NCBI GenBank assembly: GCA_006386115.1
Contig: VFIW01000004.1
Coordinates: 1,144,164-1,208,163 of the forward strand
Reading direction: 5' to 3'
Source of the DNA: Globisporangium splendens
Lineage: Eukaryota > Oomycota > Peronosporomycetes > Pythiales > Pythiaceae
Length of the DNA stretch: 64,000 nucleotides
Positions within the stretch are counted from its first letter, which is position 1, and every line of letters starts with the position of its first letter. This document shows, piece by piece, positions 1-11,728 of the stretch. The notes under the pieces were generated by a model that made no database searches, was not told where the DNA came from, and saw only the letters and a program-made list of their open reading frames with translations. A program made the position numbers and the translations under genes.

Positions 1-1
1 T

Positions 2-136
2 GCAGTAGCGGTCTGGGACAACCGCATCACCACACACTACGCCACCTTTGACTATCTTCCTGGCACCCGCCATGCCGTCCGGGTGACACCGCACGGCGAG
101 ATCCCATACTTGGATGCTGAACCCGCTGCCCCTTAA
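2..136 (+). CDS. TauD/TfdA-family Fe(II)/2-oxoglutarate dioxygenase, C-terminal fragment
   Basis: Only the last 44 codons lie in the window; the 5' part is upstream. The readable peptide contains AVWDNRITTHYATFDYLPG followed by TRHAVRVTPHG, which is the C-terminal signature of TauD-like dioxygenases (WDNR..xHYA..DY then a His/Arg pair). In this family the His in the second block completes the iron-binding facial triad and a nearby Arg holds 2-oxoglutarate. The reading ends in TAA at 134-136. The substrate cannot be told from a C-terminus; family members oxidise taurine, alkyl sulfates or other small acids. It is transcribed convergently with the pseudouridine gene, whose stop lies about 340 bp away. 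Confidence 0.8.
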   Translation, partial: AVAVWDNRITTHYATFDYLPGTRHAVRVTPHGEIPYLDAEPAAP

Positions 137-476
137 GTGGCTGGAGCATTTTTCGTGCCCAATGCGAACGACTGGAGGAGCACTGTTGTGCTTTGATGTT
201 GCTGCTTTTGTGTTCTGCACGACATGAATGCCAGTTTCCTTTTTGACGTTTCTAGATGTCATTTTTTGTCATTTACATCTCCCGAATAGCTGAGAAAATC
301 GCCGAGTCTAATGCACAATTCCACTTGTGAGAATCCCCTCATTTTGAGTTAGTTATAACAATGTGCTTGCAATTATAACTATCGATTGGTCTTGAATTTG
401 TTGCTCACTCGTGTGCTTGCTTCATTGTGTCTTTGCCCTTCAAAACATTCGCACGATTGCCGCAAAGCGAGTCACA
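137..476. other. Convergent intergenic spacer
   Basis: This is the 3' side of both neighbouring genes. I see no ORF with coding character, repeat or RNA gene; it presumably holds both 3' UTRs. Confidence 0.5.
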
Positions 477-3393
477 TTATTTGTCGAAACCCTCAAGAAT
501 TTCCGGCGTAAGGCTCGGGTTGATCGCATTGTCCGAGACTAAGCTCTGACGGGCAGCAATCATACCGAGGTGGCAACTCTGGAAAATATCGTGTCCACTC
601 GTCAGACCATACACTGTACCGCCAACCAAACTGTCACCTACAACAAAAAAAGACGAACATCAAACTCAGATCAGCCCCACGACCCAATTGGAAAGCCAAA
701 AATTGTCTCGAGTTTGTTCGCACCAGCTCCAGTGCAGTTCTTCACTTGAATTTCAGTGCCGGGCAAATGCACCATCGCGACTTGGAACCCGCCGTGCACT
801 TGGTGCATTCCCCAGATCTCGATCGGGAACGTGCTGGACTCTGCGAGCCTCTCCAACGCGACTGCGTCCATGTTGATCGAGCCAACGAGCACGCCGTGCT
901 TGCCCATCGTGACAATGACGTGCTTTCCCTTCTTTGTGTCGCTACCTGCCATCTCCAGGAGCACCGTAATGATATCATTTTTCAGCTGATGCATCCGTCC
1001 TTGCGGCAAAATGCGCGATTCTTCACTGAGCTTGAAGCGTTCATGCGGAGGTGACGTCACACCGTTCTTGAGCTGAATAGCGTCACTGATAGCCTTGAGC
1101 TCATCGCCATTTGGGGAAACATACGTCATGTGCGCGACGGCACCGGCATCAACGACACGCACGGCTTTTTGAACTGACGTTGGCTCGAACCACACATCGA
1201 CATTCAGACACGCACTTCGCTCAAGAAGGTGCTTGAGTGCTTGTACGGATAAGTTGCCGTCTGCAACGACAAGTCCAGCTTCTTGGATCATCTCGTCTGA
1301 GATCGCTGAAGTATCCTACATTGTAGTCCCAAAAGTCAGTCTTTTTACCCAAAACTAAGAGGCTCCAAAAATGTTGTCCTTACAATGGCGTCCAGTGCCC
1401 GCATGTCGGCAATCGCGACATCCAAGTCACCTTCCGAGCATAGCACCGCAGAGTACACGGCTGTTGCGACGTCGTTCGAGACTTGGATGCCACTCGCATC
1501 CATGCCCAGCTTCTTGAGATTTTCGAGCAAAATCGATCCGGACGCGTCGTTCCCAACACTTGAAATCAGCAGTGGGTCCAACCCCAGACGCAGCAGGCAT
1601 TCGGCGATGTTTCGGCCGACACCTACAAGAAGCAGCACACAGCAAAGTACATGTGTTAATAGCCAATCCAAGTAGCCAAACACTGCGCTAATCACGATGC
1701 GAACCGCACCTCCACTCGCTTGGTGGATGGCGCCAATGTTGGAGGTCGCACGAATAATCGGAAACGAAGAGGAGCTAATAATGTCCAAGACCAGACCGCC
1801 AACAACAAGCACACGCTTCCCAGGTTTCGATTGCGCATTCTATTTCTCATTTAAAAGAACACACATATAGGTTCAATCGTATTGAGCAACATGCAGGTAC
1901 GAGCAATCTATCTCAATGCGTGGGGATCGCTTTTTTTTTTTTCAGTTTATCTGCTCACCTTGGGGTCTGGGATTGAGTACGTCACGTCACCCAGAGTGGT
2001 CTTGTCATTCTCGATCTCAAAGAGCGCTTGCGCAATCTGCTCAGCATGGAGAGAACGACAAATCAAGATGAGTTAGCCAAAAAATCGTACTTACAGAAAA
2101 CCATTCGCACGTCGAACCTGACTGCCCACAGTGGCATTGTTCTTCACGAGATCAATGTTCGAGCCGAGCGAGACGCCCTGCGTGATCTCGTTGAGACGCT
2201 TGAGCAGATATGGCGTCACTGCCTGGCCCTTGATGTTGTTTTCCACGACTTCCTTCAAGCCCAGCTGTAAAATGTTTTGCCAGTTATGACTTCGTCAACC
2301 GAGGATACTGAGGTTGGAGCCGCTCAAAACACAAAGCTACACACCTCAATGGCATTGTTGATCACATCGCTTGGCACTGGGTTTGGGTTCGGCACAGCGA
2401 TGACCATACCGTTTGGCAGCTCCAACGCACGGCTTTCGTGGATAAGCGCAGCAACATCCCGCGGCGTGTCTCGCCGCAATTGCGCCTTGAGTCCGCTATC
2501 TTGCGTGAAAAACGCTGGGAACTGGTTTGTTTGGTAGCCGACCACAGGAACACTCTACGATAAACACAATAAGAGATTTCGTCAGCATACTTGAGTCATC
2601 GGCGACATTTGCGCACACAAAACGCGGTCACGCCATACATGCGTTTCTAGGAACTCCAACGTGCGCGGGATGTCGAGAATCGACTTGATCCCAGCGCAGA
2701 TCACAGCCACGGGGGTGCGCGAGAGCTCCATCAAATCGGTCGAGACATCTACAACCAACCAAAAAAACATGCAAGGAGAAAGCATATTAGGCTTCTTCAA
2801 TAGCAAAATCAATAGTAAAATGCAACAGTAAATGCCTAGTGTACCCATCGTTTCCTCCACGAAGCGGTGGACACCACCAATGCCGCCAGTGACAAAGATT
2901 TTGACCCCTGCCGCATGCGCAATCCGCCTACCATACAAATCACACAACAACAACAACAACCAATACATTCAGTATGCGCATCCATACATAACAGTACAGT
3001 AGACATATTAACGTTGGGAAATGCTTACATGGTGCTGGACACGGTCGTGGCGCCGACCACCTTCTCGGTGACCGCGGCCGCGATGTCGCGCGTCGAGCAC
3101 TTGCGCGCGGCGCTGCCCATCTCACCGAGTCGCTGCAGGTCCTTCGCTTCAAGGCCGACCTTGAGCTCGCCGTCGGCGATGCAGATGGTTGCGGGGCACG
3201 CACCCTGCGCGCGCACGAGGTTCTCGACGGTCTGGGCCATCTCGACGTTCTGCGGGTACGGCATGCCGTGCGAGATGATCGTGGACTCGAGCGCCACCAC
3301 GGGCTTCTTGTGCTGCCCGTAGAGCGCCTCGGTCACCTCCTCGCTGAGCGCCAAGCGCTTGCTCAGCGCGCTGCCGCTGCGTCGCCACGCCAT
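477..3393 (-). CDS. Bifunctional pseudouridine-5'-phosphate glycosidase / PfkB-type pseudouridine kinase
   Basis: A fusion of PsuG (N-terminal) and a PfkB sugar kinase (C-terminal), which together break pseudouridine down: the kinase makes pseudouridine 5'-phosphate and the glycosidase splits the C-C bond to uracil and ribose 5-phosphate. PsuG hallmarks are [41 protein letters not shown] and [10 protein letters not shown]; the kinase shows [11 protein letters not shown] near its start. The PfkB signature appears only after splicing: the exon ending NCTGAG joins the next exon (intron 638-723) to give CTGAGDSLVGG with the catalytic Asp. The gene has at least seven short introns; one at about 2,915-3,034 restores TTVSSTMRIAHAAG. 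The stop is TAA at 477-479. The start at 3,393 is the first Met near the PsuG core; an upstream Met at 3,492 in the same frame is possible. Such fusions are known in several eukaryotes. Confidence 0.88.
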
Positions 3394-4212
3394 CCTCGGG
3401 AGCTCTTCGAGTGTGTCTTTGGCAGGGAAAAGCGCGAATGACATGCATGTCACTCGTTCACTTGCCTCTCTATACTTCAAGCGTACAGTCATGGCCACAT
3501 AATTTTGTTCACCAGGACATTTGTATGTGGTCGAGAGTGTTGGTCGGTTCTCCGACCCGATTGGACAAAATATGCATTTTGTACGGCTTTATTGGCTGAA
3601 AAAAGATTAATCAGTTCTTGCATGGTTTGATTGGTTAAAATATGACGATTTGAGCTTGAAGTGACACTGTGATTGCTTACCACTTCCCGCCGCTGCAGTG
3701 GTGATGAATGCGCTGACAAGAAGATGACTGGCGTAGACGATTTGCCACACGTCACCTTGCCTCCTGAAAGATACAAAGAAAGGAGGAGATGGTATGCGCT
3801 GTGCAGAATTCGCACTGCCTAACAAGGATAGGTGCTCTACGCAGTACCACTGCAATTGCACTATGGACCCGTAGGGTTACTGAGCATGGCAGCGATTTAG
3901 GAGTCGTCCGACAGCGTAGCAAAACGGCTCCCGGATGGCTTTCTCAGCTTGAACGTGGTAACTCGTCAAGTTCGTGGATGGAAACACACATCAGACTAAA
4001 GGCGAACACAGAGACAAAACTGAGCTTCTATGTATGCCATGTCTCGTACGATGGACGACAAGCAAAGCATCTTTGCTTGTCGTTTCATATTTCGACAGTG
4101 TCAGAATCGGTGTTGAGCGAAGTCCACATGATTTGGGAATTGCTGTGTCATCACGAGGACACTTTTTTCAGCCCTGGGGCAGTACATGCCGCCATGAATG
4201 AGTTCGCTCGTG
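3394..4212. other. Intergenic region upstream of the pseudouridine gene
   Basis: AT-rich sequence without convincing coding potential. ORFs here are short, lack recognisable motifs and have no splice partners. The part next to 3,393-3,500 probably contains the promoter and 5' UTR of the minus-strand gene. Confidence 0.4.
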
Positions 4213-5745
4213 TAAGAGGCTATCCGAGACAGCCTCAAACACAGCACGCACGCTTGCGCGGGAGAGGAAGACTTGAGAGGAACTTGGCAAAAATGCAACT
4301 GAATTGAAATGAGCTTGTGGTTCCTGACACTACATATAAAACACAACCAGGGCTGCTAGACGTTTTATGCATAAAACCTAAACATGCAGAAATGAATCTG
4401 ACATATTGTAATGGGCCATAACCAGCCATTACATGAAGGTGGATCTGTCCCCAGATCTAGTGTGGAACACACCACCTTCAGCGTGCATTGTGGAGACACA
4501 AACAACAAAAGGATTATGCAAGAGGGCGCTGTTCCAAACAGTCCCTCAAACACGGCACACACGCTTGTGCCAGAGGAAGCAATCTCCCGACTTGAGGGAG
4601 GAAGAAGACTTGAGTACTTGGAGGAAAATTTGCAACTGAATTGAAAAGGTTATGGTTCCTGTCGCTACTTGTAAATGAACCCCAAGGGCTCCTAGAGGTT
4701 TTATAACTAAAACCTACATGTAATGGGCTAAGGCTGCCATTACATGCAAGGTGGCTCTTTGTATGTGTCACACACCGCCTTGTGGAAGTGCATTGTGGGT
4801 GCGAAGATATTGGGTGAAGCACATAAAAGCGATCCCCACATGCACAGGTGACGTCATCGTCTGACGTCAGAGCAATCTGTGTCTGAGTTGAGTGTTGGTC
4901 GCTCGCAATCATTGAGATTCGGCGTGATTACGCACAACAGTACTCGAGACATGTGAATGATGGTTCCTACTTGGGGAAACAACACTGGTGACGAGACGGA
5001 CGTGTCTCTACCACCTGAAGTGAGTGGCGCGAGCCAATCACTTTGCAGGGATTTATACGAGACTTGAAGTTCAACCTTCTAGAAGATCCCGTAGGTTCAA
5101 CCTCAGTGTACCCAAGGTTTTATATATCAGATTCATAGGTTTTATTGTGTATGTTTAGGTTTTATGCATAAAAACTCTAGGAGTCCTAGTGCGTTTTATA
5201 TGCAGTGTCTGGAACCATAAGCTCATTTCAATTCAGTTGCATTTTTGCCAAGTTCCTCTCAAGTCTTCCTCTCAAGCGCGAGCGTGCGTGCTGTGTTTGA
5301 GGCTGTCTCGGATAGCCTCTTACACCAAACATGCACAATAAAACCTATGAATCTAATATATAAAACCTTGGGTACACTGAGGTTGAACCTACGGGATCTT
5401 CTAGAAGCTTGGACTTCAAGTCTTGTATAAAATCCCTGCAAAGTGACTAGCTAGCGCCACTCACTCCAGGTGGCAGAGACACGTCGGTCTCGTCGCCAGC
5501 CCAGTTTCCCAAGCAGGAACCATCACTCAGTACTTGATTAGTACATGAGAACAACATTCTGCACTGATCAGCACAGAGAACACTCGTGACGTCATCGAAT
5601 GACGTCACACGTGCATGTGGGGACTGTATTACCGTAATCCCTTTTGTTATTTGTCTCTCCACAATGCACGCTGAAGGTGACGTGTTCCACACTAGATCTG
5701 GGAACAGATCCACCTTCATGTAATGGCTGGTTTTAGCCGATTAGA
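4213..5745. repeat. Composite fold-back (inverted-repeat) element with internal tandem units
   Basis: Two diverged direct units of roughly 270-310 bp lie at about 4,228-4,510 and 4,541-4,800; both run from an AACTGAATTG block through a TTATG/AAAACCTA block to a CATTACATG..GGTGG block. The same modules recur in reverse: 5,209-5,325 is the complement of 4,213-4,330, and 5,635-5,740 is the complement of 4,411-4,515. Around the centre (about 5,243) longer arms pair: 4,920-5,160 with 5,330-5,545, including the GACGTCA-rich blocks at 4,848-4,870 and 5,586-5,608. No ORF in it looks like a transposase. It looks like a non-autonomous fold-back or MITE-like element, possibly several nested insertions. 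Confidence 0.7.
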
Positions 5746-6501
5746 GTATGGGCGATCTGGAACTTGCAGGCGGAGTCCCCTTGCTTCGGAATCTGCTCCC
5801 GCCATCAAAAAGCCTCGCCTTCCTCTCTCCCCCTCCTCGTTCTCCGCAGATCGCCAGTTTGACACAGTTAAAGTGGGAAATCTATAGTCTTCACCGGACA
5901 TTCGGCAGGAACTTGTTCGAAAACAAGTGTGGCGAACGTCGTTTCGAATGCATGAGAAAACGCTTTCACACCACCAGTTAGGCACGCTATCCCATATACA
6001 CATAGCACTTCATACGCACTCATTCATTGTATCCATTTACAACAGACTCGGCTTCTTAGTCACCCGACACCTGCTCTTGAGCTTCTACAAGGAGGTTCTG
6101 TCTCCAGAGATCGACCTCTTACAACCATGTTTGTGTGTAATTCTCTCAATATGTGTCATCGTTTGTCATAAATCGATTCCACTCAACAGATACGAACGCC
6201 TTTTCAACATATAGCTGGTATAAATTGAACCGCACTCACAGATGCTTTTACCCTATCAATCTGGTGAAGTCCGGAAAGACCTCCACATGCCTCTTTATTT
6301 CACATTAACCTTTTCATAACGTAATTGAATATTTATTCATAATTAAAAGAAAGATCAAATGACCTTTTACTTACCTCTACGCAGTATCAGAGGCTATCTC
6401 AACCTTCTGGCTATTTATGTAATTTCCTGCAAAGCTGCTTTTGAATCCGCAGGCGCCAGCAATCCTCCATTTCCAGCATTCGAGGAAGAGCTTCGATCAC
6501 C
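5746..6501. other. Intergenic region 5' of NDC1
   Basis: I see no supported gene. The segment at about 6,310-6,360 is very AT-rich and lies roughly 150 bp before the NDC1 start codon, so it may belong to its promoter and 5' UTR. Confidence 0.4.
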
Positions 6502-8600
6502 ATGGGCTTCGTGCACGCGCTGGAGGTGCTGCATGCGCTCGCGCACGCGTACGCGCACAACTTCCACGCGGTCGTGTCCAAGGACGCGCTAGACACGCTG
6601 CCGTTCCCGCACCTGCAGCAGCGGCTGCAGCAGACGCTGCGCGGCGTGCTGCTCGTCGCGGCGCTCGGCGTCACGTTGCCGACCTTGCTGCTCTGCGTGC
6701 TGCCCATGGTCGGCTCGCGGTACGCATTTCCGGGGTTCGCGTGGTTTATTCTGGTAACGTTCGTGCTCGTGGCCGCGGCCATGGCGCAGATCCTCGTGCG
6801 GTACGTGATGATGCCGGCGCCGCGTCCGTTTCTGCCAGACCGCGCGAGCATCTACGGCGTCGTGCAGACGAGTCTCTGCGTCGTGTTTGACATTGTCGCA
6901 CGCATTTACCAAGAACCGCAGTTGCTCGTGCTGCTCACGCTGTGTGTGTTCAACTCGTGGTTGTGGAAGTCCTGCTTTTACGCGATCACGACGGGCGATG
7001 ATGCCTCCGTGGGCGGCTACTTTTCGACGTTTGTATGGATCAGTGGCATCGTGTCGTTCCTGTCGTTCATGATACTGGAGAAAAGTATCGTCGATGATCC
7101 ATTCGTGCTGGACCCGCGCGCGGCGCTGCTGAATGGTCTCCAACGCGACTTTGTGCGCGCCGTGCGTCGCGGTGTGATCGTGTGGAGCATCACGCGCGTG
7201 CTGCTGGTGCTCGGTGTGTCGGACGTATCGCTGTTCTCGCTCCAGTTTGCGCGCGCATACTTCCAGATCACTAGTAGCGTCGTGGAAAACTTTGTGTGGT
7301 TCAGTACGGCGTCAGTGTTCCGCATCCTACTGTTCCGTGGCAACCACAAGGCTCTGGAGAACGTTGCAGCGGATGGAAGCCTTTGGGACTCACTGGACAA
7401 GTCGGCGCAGCACGATGGTGTATCGATCGAAGATCTCTTTGCGGGCGGCTTGGCTGTTGATGCGCAAGCGAATACGCCATTGAATGAGCAGTACGTTGTG
7501 GCGCTGCGCCACCGAGTTGATCGCGCGCTGGCGCAAATCTCGTCTCGTAAAGTGAAAGGATCGAGTTTTGCGTTGGAGAATGTGGAGGCGCTCGATACTT
7601 TGTTCAAGTACGGCAACCTGATGCTGGTTTCAAAGTTCAGCCGATCGGCGCGCAAGGTTGTGTTCTCGTCCGAGAAGCGTTGGAACCTACTTTTCCAGAG
7701 TGCGACTGCTGTCATCGACAGCTTCACGCTCTCGCTGCAGTTGCTCAACACAATCCCCGAACGCAAGAACCAAGGAGACGAGAAACTGGTGGCGTCGCTC
7801 GAGAAATCGTTCCCGAATCTGGTCAAGTTTGTGCTCTCGAAGGCGGACGTCAACCCACTTTTGCTGCTCGACGAGTACCCACACCTCGCCAACGTGCGCA
7901 TCTCGCCGTCTGGGTTCAAGAACAAGATCCACTACTACATTGACTCGCGCGCGCAACTTGCTGTCCGCCGCTTCTTAATAGAAGAGTCGCGACGCCGCGT
8001 GTTCTTGCGCTCCAAAGTATGTGCATTATTGGCTGTCCGATTTCTTTGGAGCTCCTCGTATTGACGTATCATGTGTATATGTGTGCTTTGATTTGTGTCA
8101 TTGTAGGTCGTGTATGCTTCGCAGGAGCTTCTTTGCCATTTGGTGAGCATTTCTCGTGTTGAGGATTCACAGGGAACAGTGCAGGTATGGTCACGCACCA
8201 CAATTTTTACTCTCCACTTTTTTGTGTATGCGTGGAAATCGTTGTTGTTAACCTTCTCTGATTGTGTGCTTTTCCTTAGCATACGGTGCCAGCGGTGCTC
8301 TCGTCGCTGGTGGAATGCCGAAAGGCGCTGGATAGTTACTTAGAGACGTGCTTGAAGAATGGTTTGGCGACGGATATCTACATGAAGGAAGCAAACGCAC
8401 TTGCGATCGGTACGTCTCGCGCTTGGATGTTTATGGAGAGGGCTTGTGCACTTACTTGTTCGTGTTTGCAATAATCAAAATCAGGGATTGACAAAGGTAT
8501 TTACCGGATCACGGACGCGTTTTACGGAGAACTGTCCTCCTTTTCGTTCTCGCCCGAAGTCAAAGATGCTCTCAATGCGTACGTCACCTTCAACGCGTAG
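6502..8600 (+). CDS. NDC1: Nucleoporin NDC1 (transmembrane nuclear-pore anchor)
   Basis: NDC1 is an integral nuclear-envelope protein that anchors the pore complex in the pore membrane. The first exon (6,502-8,016) encodes about six hydrophobic segments in the first 290 residues (for example GVLLVAALGVTLPTLLL and FPGFAWFILVTFVLVAAAM) followed by a long soluble domain. Splicing out 8,017-8,106, 8,185-8,279 and 8,410-8,484 gives a C-terminus with SISRVEDSQGTVQHTVPAVL and KGIYRITDAFYGEL. This matches the conserved NDC1 tail (EDkyGVVQ..LP.IL, then a YRIT..FG block). The stop is TAG at 8,598-8,600. The total of about 600 residues fits the family. The gene is convergent with the AAA ATPase, whose stop is only 60 bp away. 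The identification rests on topology plus the C-terminal motifs. Confidence 0.8.
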
Positions 8601-8660
8601 GTTAAAAATGCTGACTAGCGCGAAACAAGCGGCTCTAAACGTCGTAAGCAAAAAAAAACT

Positions 8661-11343
8661 CTACAACTCCGGCTTGCTGGAGCGAAACTCAAAGTTTCCA
8701 TTTTCTAATGCCTTGAGAAAGTCGCACATGTCGATGCTCTGCGAGACGAATCACACGAAGAAGCAGAGGTTAGTAAGATTTACATCCCCAGTATTTCCAC
8801 AGCAAACCAAATAAAGTTCCTACCTGACTTGCCGCCGGATCACCCGCAGAGATGCGTTGCATCGCTTGAATGGCTGCCGCTTGGCACAGCGCCACAAGCG
8901 ACGCCGCGTTCGCGCCTTCTGTCGCGGAAACGAGAGTGTCCAGGTCAACGTTCTCAGACCAGGGCATCTTGGACTGCTGGATCTTTAGAATGGCTTCACG
9001 CTCGTTGCCACTTGGCAGGCCGACGTACACTACGTTTTCAAACCGACCTGCATTTTGGATGTCAACAGATCCACACGGCACTCATCATTTAGAGGATCAG
9101 AGAAGCATTCGATTTCAGGAAATGGAAATTTACCTGGTTGCAGAAACGCCGGATCGATCGCGGCAAGTGCGTTCGTTGCTGCTAAAACGAAGACGCGAGT
9201 TGCTACGGAGGAAATCGCAGCGTCGTGCTTCGTCTCTGCTGAAGATGACGGTAAATGCGCCTGAGTGTCGTCCGACACAGCCTTGAGGTTGTCCATCTCC
9301 ATGAGCAATTGGGAGATCATCCGAGACGTTGTCTGTGCAAACAAAAAGACAACAGATTTACATCAATGTCAATGAACCGTGCCTGCCATCCTGTCCCAAC
9401 CGAAAAAAAAAGTTGATAGGTACCATGCCAGCAGTCGATCGATTCCCAAACAGCGACTGGAACTCATCAATGAACACCATGCACGGACTCAGCGCTCGCG
9501 CCGTGTCGAACGCCTTCGTAATCGCCTTTTCACTTTCCCCAAACTCGGCTTTCATCAGGTCGCTCGCCGACAAGTTCAGGAAATTGCAGCCACTAGCGTT
9601 CGCGGCAGCCTTTGCGAGCATCGTCTTGCCCGTGCCAGGCGGGCCGTGGAGGATCATACCAAACGGCGGTGAAATGCCCATCCGCAGGAACACGTGGGGC
9701 TTCTCGAGCGGCCACACGACCATCTCCAGGAGGCTTTGCTTCACTTGCTCCAGTCCTCCGATATCAGTCCACAACACATCCGGGACCGATGTCACCAAGC
9801 TACTCGAGCTACTGCTGGAGGTGGCCATTTCACGAGCACAGGATTCTAAATCGGACTCCAAGATCGCGTTCCCAGGTGGAGTGTGCATCGCCACCTGACG
9901 TGCAAGCGACACAATGTTACTCGGACGCTGGCCGTACCGCACAGCGATCGATTTCAATAGCTCAGGTGCGATTGACGTATCAGCTGGGAGCACTGACCGC
10001 AACAAATCTGCTGTCCATTGCTTCTCTGGCATCTATTGAAGGAAAACTCCAAGTCAGAAGACTTGAATATATGAGCTCTCAATTCCAGATTTCCAACCAG
10101 ACTTCGTACCTCAAGCGCCACTTCTTCGGCGAAAAGTTGACGCACTTTGTCATGCAATGCACTGATTGACGTCACAGTCCCCACGACGGCAACATTCGTA
10201 TGCTCAAGAGTGTCTACAAGTACACGGCAATACAATCGTATCATTACAGCAACAAGAACGGAAGAAACGATAACAGAATGGACATTCGACTTACTGATTG
10301 ACTCAAGACACCCGACCAATCGCCCGACAAGTCTGTATTTCGCGTCATCCAGAACTCGAGGAAACAGCAGCTCCAAGTCTTCGAGCAGCAGAACCGCTGG
10401 TTGGATACGAAGCGCTGCAGTAAACAGATCCTGGAGCTGAAGTTGCGGCGACGACAAGAGGCTGCAATCGATTGTGAGCAGATTCGCACGGAAGTGCTTG
10501 GCCACCAGCTGCACGAGCGTGGTCTTACCAGACCCGCTGGGTCCGTGAAGGATAAGCAACCTGGAATGTGAGACTACGCATGATAAGTCACACGATCATA
10601 AGTACAGAGTGATAGAAGCAAGGGATGTCCAACAAGCAAACAAACGTACTTGCTTCATGCCGCCCAGTTGGCGACATCTGCGCCGGCTGCAATGCCATCG
10701 CCACAAGCTCTTTGAAGCTCTCTCCATGTGTCCCAATCGGTTGGAGAGGATGATCACAACTCTCTCGATCTTGTAATGATGATTCGCTCGAGGCGAATGG
10801 GAACATCAGCACCAGCGTCTGCCCCTCCACAATGCCGACGTCGACATCCATTCCCAGTTCTGTGTCCTCTGCAGCATTTGCGGCAGCTTTGCCTCGATAG
10901 TACGCTCGAAATCGCCATTCTCCATAGCCAATACCGTCGTATTGAAGCGCAACAACACCACTTGCACCAGTGAACACGCGCTTGCGCAGCAGCAATTTCA
11001 CGAACGCTGTCGCCACTTTCGGTGGATCGTGGCCCACAGGCACTAGCTCCATGTACTCGACCATTCGTATATGCGCTGATGCAATGCATTGGACTTCTAC
11101 CTGTGCGCTGGAGTCTGGCACGTGACCTCCTGGCCAGTGGTCGATCTGCAGTGTGTCAGCGGCGACCGCGTCGCTGATCGCGAGGCGGAACACCACCGGC
11201 ACGTCATCACGACGGCAGCACACTGCCACGTAGCTGCTCCAACTCGCATGCAGCGCGTCGAACGTGCGCTTGGCCACGAACGCCGTCGACGTGAAGCTGC
11301 CGCCGTCCTCCGCGGCGTCAATGGCCAGCGTCAACAGCATCAT
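8661..11343 (-). CDS. Two-domain AAA+ ATPase, AFG2/SPATA5 (CDC48-like) type
   Basis: Type II AAA+ proteins of the AFG2/SPATA5 group act as hexameric unfoldases, for example in releasing shuttling factors from pre-60S ribosomes. The N-terminal exon (10,650-11,343 region) carries a non-AAA domain. D1 follows with Walker A HGPSGSGKTT and an altered Walker B (LLLEDLELL). D2 is canonical: TDIGGLEQVKQSLLE, Walker A HGPPGTGKTMLAKA, Walker B MVFIDEFQSLFG, sensor 1 VLAATN and an arginine-finger-like PGKF/AGRF region. WPLEKPHVFLRMGI before D2 Walker A resembles SPATA5 more than PEX6 or NSF. The last exon follows an acceptor at about 8,740 and ends SSKPEL with the stop at 8,661-8,663. There are about six introns. 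The start is ATG-ATG at 11,343/11,340. D1 looks PEX6-like in places, so a peroxin-6-like protein is the main alternative. Confidence 0.75.
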
Positions 11344-11728
11344 GCTCGCAGAGTGTCATTCCATGATGGCTTCGAGCTGGTTTCCACCTACTTTTGATAC
11401 AACAACAGTCTGATGACTATTGCAGCTTTAAAAGAAGGTAGAGGTCACAAAGGGAAAACGATAATTGTATACAAATCATCTTTCCATTTTTCATGCAACA
11501 GCGTAATTCATTCACCTTGTTTTGTGAATATTCTCGTTTAGAACCGTCACATCCACATTCCACAGTAGTGACATTCCATCGATTGAGAGTCTATTTATGG
11601 CAGTGTCACTAATCTGATACCACTAAACCGAGGGTAAGCTGGGACGCCGACCCGCCAGCAAAAATACAAACCCAATGCGCAGCAGTCCAGCATTGCAATC
11701 CGAAAGAAGCCCCAATTGCACCAACAGC
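11344..11728. promoter_or_regulatory. Bidirectional promoter interval between the AAA ATPase and ALADIN genes
   Basis: The two genes are divergently transcribed from this 385-bp stretch. It is AT-rich around 11,400-11,560. I see no clear TATA box; position alone supports a promoter role. Confidence 0.35.
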
